Assembly: GCA_012800665.1 (NCBI GenBank)
Contig: JAAZIW010000230.1
Location: 1 to 5,102 of the forward strand
Origin: Rikenellaceae bacterium
GTDB taxonomy: Bacteria; Bacteroidota; Bacteroidia; Bacteroidales; UBA932
Reading direction: 5' to 3'
DNA: 5,102 nucleotides
Under the pieces are notes generated by a model. That model was given only the letters and a program-made list of their open reading frames with translations, was not told the origin of the DNA and made no database searches. This document shows, piece after piece, positions 1 to 5,102 of the stretch. Each line of letters begins with the position of its first letter. Position 1 is the stretch's first letter. A program made the position numbers and the translations under genes.

Positions 1-1873
1 CAACCTTGGTAGGCTCTATCTCTACATACATCCCCCACTCGGTAACGCCGCTCACATGGCCGTCGAATTCGAGGCCTATCTTATCCTGCATAAACTCCAC
101 GAGCTTGTATTTGATGCTGGTACGCTCCGCATCAGCTGCCACGAGTTCCCTTTCGGACGCATGCACACACTCTTTTTCATAAGCGTTTTTGTCCCCGCTC
201 TTGCCGCCCGAAAGATAGGCGGACAGGAGCCTGTGCACCAAAAGGTCGGGATAACGCCGGATTGGCGAGGTGAAATGGGTGTAGAAAGGAAATGCGAGAC
301 CATAATGGCCGATATTGTCGGTGGAATACTCGGCTTTTGCCATAGAACGGAGTGCGATAACCTCAAAGGCCGCATGCTCAGGCTTGCCTTCTGCGCTCTT
401 TAACAAAGTGTTAAGAGTTCTGGCTGCTCCCCTTCCTTGCAAGTCGCCTTCCATTTTATAGCCGAAATTGGATGCAAAATAGCGCAAGCCAATAAGCTTT
501 TCTTCGTTGGGCTCGCCATGCACACGATATACAAATGTCCGCGCATTCTTTTCGGGGACACCATTCATCTTTCCGCCCGTAGCTACAAACTCAGCCACTA
601 TTCTATTGGCAAGCAGCATAAACTCCTCTATCAGCCAATTGGACTCTTTGGAATATACTTGATGAACATCTATAGGCTTCCCGGTAGAATCTATTTCCAC
701 TTTCATCTCAGGCCTGTCGAAATCAACTGCGCCTGCCTTGAAGCGTTTGTTTCTGAATAAAAGGGCAAGCTTATTAAGAGTAATTATTGCATCCTCTATC
801 GGTGAAGTAATTTCGTCCTTTTCGATTATCTCCTGTACCTGCTCATAGTCGAAACGATGGTCGGATTTTGTAATGGTACGGCCTATCCAACGGCTCTTTA
901 TATTGGCCTTGGGGTCGATTTCGCAAACCACCGAAAAAGTAAGTTTTTCTTCATTCGGCCTTAGTGAACAGAGCTTGTTGCTTAGCTTTTCGGGCAGCAT
1001 CGGCACAGTTCTATCCACCAAATATACGCTGGTACCCCTTTCATGGGCTTCTTTATCTACCGGAGAATCGCTCTTTACATAATAAGACACATCTGCAATA
1101 TGGATTCCTACCTCGAAATTGCCACTCTCCAACTTCTTGAAGCTGAGGGCATCATCGAAATCTTTTGCATCAGCGGGATCGATGGTGAAGCTGAGATGGT
1201 TCCTAAAATCCTTGCGGCCCTTCAAATCGTCAGGGGTGATAGCTTCGGAGATGGCATCGGCCGCATTTTCCACATTGTGGGGAAATTTATAGGGAAGATT
1301 GAATTCCGCCAGAATTGCGTGCATCTCGGTTTCATGCTCCCCGGGCATACCCAATACATCGGTCAGATGCCCGTAAGGATTCAGTTCTCTTCTCTCCCAA
1401 GAATCCACCACAACAGCCACCTTCATCCCTCTTTTCGCACCCATCTTTTCCGCCTTCTCAATATCCACCTGAATATCATAAGGCATATTCTTACTTTGCA
1501 TAAGCACCCAGGCTTGAGCGCCGACGGTGTGGAAGATACCCACAAATTGCTTTCCGCTGCGCTTTATTATCTCCACAATCTCGCCCTCACGCCTGCGGGA
1601 AGGGCTTTTTTGACCGGCATAATTTCTTGCACCGCCGAATTTCTCCCTGGTGACAGCCACCCTTACGATATCCCCATCTAATGCATGGCGGGTTTTTGAG
1701 GCCTTTACATAAATATCATCATCTTGTCCCTCTACAATCACAAACGCAAAGCCCTCGCGGGTCATCTGTACCTTTCCAACCTCTTGAACAAGCTTTTTCT
1801 TATTTTTTTTGACATCACGTGTTCTGTGGAGTTTGCCTTTGCGTACTTTTGAGGTTTTATAGTTCTTGGACAT
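1..1873 (-). CDS. rnr: Ribonuclease R (RNB/S1 family 3'-5' exoribonuclease), 3' end cut by window edge
   Basis: RNase R is a cytoplasmic processive exoribonuclease that degrades structured RNA from the 3' end, releasing nucleoside monophosphates, and acts in mRNA decay and rRNA quality control. The frame is open for 624 codons from ATG (1873-1871) to the window edge; I checked it codon by codon and found no stop. Residues 1-35 are a Lys/Arg-rich, probably disordered tail. Cold-shock/OB folds follow at roughly 36-90 and 95-170. The RNB catalytic domain spans roughly 220-550. It contains DPADAKDFDD, with D232, D238, D240 and D241 matching the four Mg2+-binding aspartates of RNase II/R, and HFTSPIRRYPDL at 533-544, the conserved arginine-bearing motif. 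An S1 domain begins near 603 (GHVSGVTEWGMYVEI) and is cut off; by family length roughly 90 residues are missing. The winged-helix domain usual before the first OB fold is not apparent. The start lies 3 nt after the manA stop in the same frame, which suggests coupled translation. RNase II is the alternative, but the basic N-terminus and overall layout favour RNase R. Confidence 0.95.
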   Translation of the reverse strand, partial: MSKNYKTSKVRKGKLHRTRDVKKNKKKLVQEVGKVQMTREGFAFVIVEGQDDDIYVKASKTRHALDGDIVRVAVTREKFGGARNYAGQKSPSRRREGEIVEIIKRSGKQFVGIFHTVGAQAWVLMQSKNMPYDIQVDIEKAEKMGAKRGMKVAVVVDSWERRELNPYGHLTDVLGMPGEHETEMHAILAEFNLPYKFPHNVENAADAISEAITPDDLKGRKDFRNHLSFTIDPADAKDFDDALSFKKLESGNFEVGIHIADVSYYVKSDSPVDKEAHERGTSVYLVDRTVPMLPEKLSNKLCSLRPNEEKLTFSVVCEIDPKANIKSRWIGRTITKSDHRFDYEQVQEIIEKDEITSPIEDAIITLNKLALLFRNKRFKAGAVDFDRPEMKVEIDSTGKPIDVHQVYSKESNWLIEEFMLLANRIVAEFVATGGKMNGVPEKNARTFVYRVHGEPNEEKLIGLRYFASNFGYKMEGDLQGRGAARTLNTLLKSAEGKPEHAAFEVIALRSMAKAEYSTDNIGHYGLAFPFYTHFTSPIRRYPDLLVHRLLSAYLSGGKSGDKNAYEKECVHASERELVAADAERTSIKYKLVEFMQDKIGLEFDGHVSGVTEWGMYVEIEPTKV

Positions 1874-1879
1874 AGATTA
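1871..1879 (-). other. manA-rnr junction: same-frame stop, one codon, start
   Basis: On the minus strand the manA stop TAA (1879-1877) is followed by TCT and then the rnr ATG (1873-1871). Both genes are in the same reading frame, so a single stop codon separates them. No Shine-Dalgarno-like sequence precedes the rnr ATG. The geometry favours termination-reinitiation: a ribosome finishing ManA is already positioned over the rnr start. It also means that stop-codon readthrough would yield a ManA-RNase R fusion. The positions are read directly; the coupling is inferred. Confidence 0.7.
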
Positions 1880-2821
1880 TAGATAAGTTGTCAGGAATTT
1901 TACAGAGGCGGAAGGGGAATTGGAACAGCAGGAAGGTTTAGAGGCGCAAGATGGTTTGGAAGAGGATTCGGAAGAGCAGGATGGTTTGCAAGAGGATTTG
2001 GAAGATGGCTTTAAGGAAATCGGGGCAGTCTGGTCCAAGACTAAAACGGCCTCGCCGGCGCTTATGGCTTGAGAGTCGACATAACCGAAGCCTTCCACAC
2101 AAATCACCGCCAAAAAACGGCCTTTATCTTCCATCTTCACCTGCACGGGAGAATCGAGTTCATAGAGGGAAGTGATAAAATGGGGGTCGCGCACAAGCTC
2201 CACCCCGCTGTTCAGAGCGGGAGAATACTCGGTGCGGTAAGAAGGATAGACCTTGTAGTCGATGGCTGACTTTGCCTCCTCAGTATGGAGCTTGCGCGGC
2301 TTGCCGTCAAGTCCGGGGCGGTTGTAGTCGTAGATGCGGTAGGTAATGTCGGAGGTTTGCTGGATTTCGGCAAGATAGCAGCCGCCGCAGATGGCATGGA
2401 TGCGGCCGGCGGGAAGATGGAATACATCTCCCGGGGCCACTTTATGGTCAGCCAAAACATCCACGATGCCATCTTCCTCGAGCAAGCGCACATAATCCTC
2501 CGGAGTGATTTCCTTTTTGAAGCCGGAAATGAGATGGGCTCCCTCGGAAGCACCGATTATATACCACATTTCAGTCTTGCCCTTGCAACCGTGCCTTTCG
2601 GCGGCCAAGGCGTCATCAGGATGAACCTGTATGCTGAGGTCACGCTTGGCATCGATGAATTTTATAAGAAGAGGAAATTCTCCTCCATAGACCTCATTCA
2701 GGGTCTTGCCTGCCAAGGGGCCTTCGCTTACAAGCGTTTCATTGCCTTTGACCCCCGACAGCACCCAGTTTTCGGTGCCCCATACGAGGGTCTTCAGCAA
2801 TGGTTTGAATTTAAGTATCAT
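1877..2821 (-). CDS. manA: Mannose-6-phosphate isomerase, class I (short form), with a Cys/Ser-rich C-terminal insert
   Basis: This cytoplasmic zinc enzyme interconverts mannose 6-phosphate and fructose 6-phosphate, linking mannose use and GDP-mannose supply to glycolysis. Numbering from the ATG at 2821-2819 gives 314 residues, typical of the short class I form. The cupin metal site is visible: QVHPDD (Q65, H67), KTEMWY (E84) and PAGRIHAI (H142). Downstream, TYRIYDYNRPG (160-170) carries the conserved arginines near the active site. The frame extends to an upstream TTG at 2833, but the ATG gives MILKFKPLLKTLVWG, which fits the usual start of this family. No Shine-Dalgarno sequence is seen. 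gpmA ends 19 nt upstream and rnr starts 3 nt downstream. The oddity is residues 271-306, a low-complexity stretch of KPSC-type repeats between the penultimate strand (AVLVLDQTAPISL) and the final strand (VKFLTTYL). The enzyme core looks intact, so I expect it to be active. Confidence 0.95.
   Translation of the reverse strand: MILKFKPLLKTLVWGTENWVLSGVKGNETLVSEGPLAGKTLNEVYGGEFPLLIKFIDAKRDLSIQVHPDDALAAERHGCKGKTEMWYIIGASEGAHLISGFKKEITPEDYVRLLEEDGIVDVLADHKVAPGDVFHLPAGRIHAICGGCYLAEIQQTSDITYRIYDYNRPGLDGKPRKLHTEEAKSAIDYKVYPSYRTEYSPALNSGVELVRDPHFITSLYELDSPVQVKMEDKGRFLAVICVEGFGYVDSQAISAGEAVLVLDQTAPISLKPSSKSSCKPSCSSESSSKPSCASKPSCCSNSPSASVKFLTTYL
1904..2011 (-). repeat. Degenerate 12-nt tandem repeat inside the manA 3' end (KPSC repeat)
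   Basis: Reading the minus strand, five related 12-mers occur at 2011-2000, 1999-1988, 1987-1976, 1957-1946 and 1939-1928, all variants of AAACCATCTTGC. Ser/Cys-rich spacers of 18 and 6 nt separate the last three. The encoded segment has the units KPSSKSSC, KPSCSSESSS, KPSCAS and KPSCCSNSPSAS, giving five cysteines and 19 serines or so within 36 residues. Every unit and spacer is a multiple of 3, so gain or loss of a unit would change the protein length without breaking the frame. The repeat sits just before the last beta strand of ManA. Its function is unknown; replication slippage is the likely origin. Confidence 0.85.
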
Positions 2822-2840
2822 AGGATTTTTCAAGGAAAAC
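2822..2840 (-). other. gpmA-manA gap containing a rejected TTG start
   Basis: The 19 nt between the gpmA stop and the manA ATG contain an in-frame TTG (2833-2831) that would add four residues (MKNP) to ManA. ATG is preferred because it places the conserved first strand at the usual distance from the N-terminus. The gap has no GGAG-type ribosome binding site and no inverted repeat. Confidence 0.55.
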
Positions 2841-3587
2841 CTATTTGGCCTTTCCCTGATTGGCTACCGCCGCCTGCTTCTTCGCCAATTCCTCTGCATC
2901 GGCGAGATAATAATCCTTCACTAATTTAAGCTTATTGTCAAATTCGAATACATAAGGCACTGCGGTCGGAATATTCAGCTTGATTATATCTTCATCGGAA
3001 ATGCCTTTGAGATGCTTCACCACACCGCGAAGGCTGTTGCCGTGCGCCACGACAACTATATTGTCCACCTCCATAAGACGCGGGAAAATCTCGCTCTCCC
3101 AATAAGGCATAACACGCTCTATGCACTGCTTAAGAGCTTCTGTGCGCGGGATATATTCATCCGGAACAAGGGCATAGCGCGGATCACGGGTTGCGGAATT
3201 GGGGTCATCCTCGGGAAGAGGAAGCGGCTCCACATCGAAGCTGCGACGCCATATCAGCACCTGCTCATCTCCATATTTGGCTGCGGTTTCGGCCTTGTTC
3301 AGCCCCTGGAGCATGCCATAATGCTTTTCGTTCAGACGCCAGGTTTTCAGCACGGGAATCCAGTCCAAATCCATGGCATCGAGCACATTATTGAGCGTCT
3401 TTACTGCCCTTTTGAGATATGAGGTATAGGCAATGTCGAAGGTGATGCCCTTCTCTTTCAGCACTTTGCCCGCTTCAAAAGCCTCCTCAAAACCTTTTTC
3501 ACTTAAATCTACATTTGTCCAACCGGTAAAACGGTTTTCTTTGTTCCACAGGCTCTCCCCATGGCGAATCAAAACTATTCTTTTCAT
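2841..3587 (-). CDS. gpmA: 2,3-bisphosphoglycerate-dependent phosphoglycerate mutase
   Basis: GpmA interconverts 3-phosphoglycerate and 2-phosphoglycerate in glycolysis and gluconeogenesis through a phosphohistidine intermediate primed by 2,3-bisphosphoglycerate. The 248-residue protein matches the family length of about 250. LIRHGESLWNKENRFTGW (residues 6-23) holds the phosphorylated histidine H9 with R8. R60 in SYLKRAVKT, E87 in RLNEKHYG and H182 in AHGNSLRG match the other catalytic and phosphate-binding residues known from E. coli GpmA. The C-terminal tail, rich in Ala, Lys and Gln and ending VANQGKAK, is the flexible tail that caps the active site in this family. The ATG at 3587-3585 is the natural start, placing the RHG motif where expected. 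The M3 peptidase gene ends 19 nt upstream, and manA begins 19 nt after the TAG stop. Nothing looks truncated. The cofactor-independent mutase (GpmI) is unrelated and excluded by the RHG motif. Confidence 0.97.
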   Translation of the reverse strand: MKRIVLIRHGESLWNKENRFTGWTNVDLSEKGFEEAFEAGKVLKEKGITFDIAYTSYLKRAVKTLNNVLDAMDLDWIPVLKTWRLNEKHYGMLQGLNKAETAAKYGDEQVLIWRRSFDVEPLPLPEDDPNSATRDPRYALVPDEYIPRTEALKQCIERVMPYWESEIFPRLMEVDNIVVVAHGNSLRGVVKHLKGISDEDIIKLNIPTAVPYVFEFDNKLKLVKDYYLADAEELAKKQAAVANQGKAK

Positions 3588-3609
3588 ATTTAAAAATCTA
3601 TTTTCACTA
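3588..3609 (-). other. M3 peptidase-gpmA gap with clustered in-frame stops
   Basis: Reading the minus strand, the M3 gene ends with TAG (3609-3607), followed immediately by TGA and, one codon later, TAG, all in frame, so termination is secure. The remaining bases before the gpmA ATG are almost all A and T and contain no Shine-Dalgarno motif, as is common upstream of Bacteroidota genes. There is no room for a hairpin terminator, so transcription probably continues into gpmA. Confidence 0.6.
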
Positions 3610-5102
3610 ATCTGTCAGTCCCCTGCCGCGGAGGAATGCGCTGTTATCAGGCTCACGACCGGCAAATTGCTTGTAAAGCACCATGGGCTCTTCGCTGCCG
3701 CCCTTTTCGAGGAAGGTTTCCTTGAACTTGGTGGCAAGCTCGCGGTCGAATACTCCGGCGGGAGATGCCTCGAAGAAGCTGAACAAGTCGCGGTCGAGCA
3801 CCTCGCTCCACAAATATCCGTAATAACCTGCATTATAGCCGCTCGAGAAGATATGGTTGAAATAGGTGGTGCGATAGCGGTAGCCTATCTCGGGATTGAG
3901 CCCGATATCCTGTGCAAGCTGCTTCTCGAATTCATCCACATCGAAATTGCTGAAGTCCTCTATTTCGTGGAGTTTCATATCTAAAATAGCGGCTGCGCAA
4001 AGTTCGGTGGTTACAAAGCCCATATTGAATTTAAGGGATGCGTTAATTTTGTCTACGAGTTCACGGGGGATAACCTCGCCCTCGGAATTCTTGGCATAAA
4101 GGGCAAGCAGTTCCGGCTGGAAGGCCCAGTATTCGTTGATTTGCGAGAAGGTTTCCACAAAATCGCGCTTTACATTGGTGCCGCTCACCGATTGATAGGT
4201 GCATTTAGAAAGCAGGCCGTGCAGGGCGTGACCGAATTCGTGGAAAGTGGTCTCCACCTGGCTTACATTCATATACTCTGCCAAATTACCCACATTCACA
4301 ATAATCGGACGCACATCATTGCCATCCGCATCGATGTATTGATTCCGGACATTATTCATCCAGGCTCCTCCCCTCTTTGAACTGCGGGGAAGATAGTCGG
4401 TTGTGAAAATGCCTATGAGTGAGCCGTCATCGTAAGTGAGTTTCCAGGTCTGTACGTTTCCGGGAGAATATGTGGGAACATCCGTCAGCTGCTCGGCATT
4501 CACTCCGTAAAGCATTTTAGCGGCAAGGAAGACGCCGTTACGCACTGAATCCATCTGGAAATAGGGCTTTATTGCCTCATCGTCAAGGGCATATTTGGCC
4601 ATACGCACCTTTTCTGTATAATACCACCAGTCCCAAGGCTCTATCTTGCTTCCGGCAGGAACACTCGGGTCGGCATCCATGAATTTCTGCATTTCAGCAA
4701 CTTCCTCACGGGCTTTAGCGGTAGAAGCTTTCATAATACCGGAAAGGAAAGCATTGACGGTAGCGGGATTATTGGCCATTCTATCGGAAAGTACATAAGC
4801 TGCGGAATTCTTGTAGCCTAAAATTTGAGCTTTTTCCAAACGGAGCTTGAGCACTTCCTCGGCAAGAGCGCGGTTATCGTTCTCATTGCCGTTGTGACCA
4901 CGCATGGTATAGGCTTCCAAATACTGCTTGCGCAGTTCTCTGTCGGCGGTAGTTGTCATCTTTTCGGGATAATCACTCACACTGAAGCCGAACTTTTCTT
5001 TAAAAGCATTGCTCTCTGCCAGGATATTGTTTCCTATGGTCTGGCATTTGGTGGAGATAGCCGTATTGATTTCGCGAAGGCGGGCCTGCTGCTCTTCGGG
5101 AA
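3607..5102 (-). CDS. dcp: Family M3 zinc metallopeptidase, peptidyl-dipeptidase Dcp-like, 5' end cut by window edge
   Basis: M3 peptidases of the Dcp type remove dipeptides from the C-termini of short peptides and help recycle peptides. The open frame covers 497 complete codons from the window edge to TAG (3609-3607). The family is about 680-710 residues, so roughly 200 N-terminal residues, including any signal peptide, are missing. The thermolysin-like site HEFGH lies at 4242-4228: two zinc-binding histidines with the catalytic glutamate between them. The third ligand is the glutamate of RDFVETFSQ, 29 residues after the first histidine, as in the family. SGTNVKRDFVE and the following INEYWA closely resemble E. 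coli Dcp and favour Dcp over oligopeptidase A. The stretch HIFSSGYNAGYYGYLW near the C-terminus is the His/Tyr substrate-binding region. Two details differ from typical Dcp: VETFSQ replaces VEFPSQ, and SSGYNAGYY replaces GGGYAAGYY. A GTG at 4980-4978 is an internal valine, not the start, since 40 codons of M3-like sequence precede it. Confidence 0.92.
   Translation of the reverse strand, partial: PEEQQARLREINTAISTKCQTIGNNILAESNAFKEKFGFSVSDYPEKMTTTADRELRKQYLEAYTMRGHNGNENDNRALAEEVLKLRLEKAQILGYKNSAAYVLSDRMANNPATVNAFLSGIMKASTAKAREEVAEMQKFMDADPSVPAGSKIEPWDWWYYTEKVRMAKYALDDEAIKPYFQMDSVRNGVFLAAKMLYGVNAEQLTDVPTYSPGNVQTWKLTYDDGSLIGIFTTDYLPRSSKRGGAWMNNVRNQYIDADGNDVRPIIVNVGNLAEYMNVSQVETTFHEFGHALHGLLSKCTYQSVSGTNVKRDFVETFSQINEYWAFQPELLALYAKNSEGEVIPRELVDKINASLKFNMGFVTTELCAAAILDMKLHEIEDFSNFDVDEFEKQLAQDIGLNPEIGYRYRTTYFNHIFSSGYNAGYYGYLWSEVLDRDLFSFFEASPAGVFDRELATKFKETFLEKGGSEEPMVLYKQFAGREPDNSAFLRGRGLTD

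Noticed and set aside
437..760. 107-codon open frame on the plus strand
   Set aside because: It is antisense to the RNase R catalytic domain and has no recognisable features.
1043..1681. 212-codon open frame on the plus strand
   Set aside because: It lies wholly antisense to the RNase R catalytic and OB domains, shows no recognisable motif, and the minus-strand frame is unmistakably coding.
1887..2072. Acidic repetitive plus-strand frame (units such as QDGLEED)
   Set aside because: It is the reverse complement of the KPSC repeat in manA. It has no start codon upstream of the repeat and is bounded by a stop at 1884-1886, so it is a by-product of the repeat.
2285..2929. 214-codon open frame on the plus strand
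   Set aside because: It is antisense to manA and the end of gpmA, both with complete catalytic motifs; its composition is that of a reverse-strand shadow.
3593..3604. TAGATTTT before gpmA as a Bacteroidota -7 element (TAnnTTTG)
   Set aside because: It lies within about 12 nt of the start codon, has no matching -33 element, and the region is simply A/T-rich.
3433..3984. 183-codon open frame on the plus strand
   Set aside because: It is antisense to the gpmA start and the M3 C-terminus and crosses their junction; no family resemblance.
4978..4980. GTG as the start of the M3 peptidase
   Set aside because: The same frame continues upstream to the window edge for 40 more codons with M3-like sequence (LREINTAIS, ESNAFKEKF), so this codon is an internal valine.
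1..5102. A novel defence, mobile or RNA-based system
   Set aside because: Both strands were read; all DNA is accounted for by four known housekeeping families and short gaps. No direct repeats other than the manA one, no terminal inverted repeats, tRNA, integrase or transposase signatures were seen.

Overview
The window looks like an ordinary housekeeping segment of a bacterial chromosome, probably from Bacteroidota (Bacteroidales-like). Three observations support this. The protein sequences resemble Bacteroidales versions of these families, for example the GpmA tail ending in VANQGKAK and the short class I mannose-6-phosphate isomerase. The gene starts are preceded by A/T-rich sequence with no Shine-Dalgarno motif, as is usual in Bacteroidota. 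Base composition appears moderate. The assignment rests on recognition by eye, not on a search.

All four genes lie on the minus strand, so transcription runs from high to low coordinates. In transcription order they are: (1) a zinc metallopeptidase of family M3, most like peptidyl-dipeptidase Dcp, whose 5' end lies beyond position 5102; (2) gpmA, 2,3-bisphosphoglycerate-dependent phosphoglycerate mutase, complete; (3) manA, class I mannose-6-phosphate isomerase, complete, with an unusual Cys/Ser/Lys-Pro repeat near its C-terminus; (4) rnr, ribonuclease R, whose 3' end lies beyond position 1. The rnr frame is open without a stop across the first 1.87 kb and is the largest gene in the window, although both of its supporting landmarks (a start but no stop) must be read from the minus strand.

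The gaps are 19, 19 and 3 nt, there is no terminator-like hairpin between the genes, and the strand never changes, so the block is best read as one operon or the middle of one. The functions do not form a single pathway. GpmA and ManA both belong to central sugar metabolism, the M3 enzyme recycles peptides, and RNase R degrades structured RNA. I see no promoter, RNA gene, mobile element, CRISPR array or terminator, and no gene-free stretch longer than about 20 nt.

I do not see a previously undescribed system here. The observations most worth checking are the in-frame 12-nt repeat in the ManA tail, an RNase R that seems to lack the usual N-terminal winged-helix domain, and the manA-rnr junction, where the two genes share a frame and are separated only by a stop codon and one further codon.
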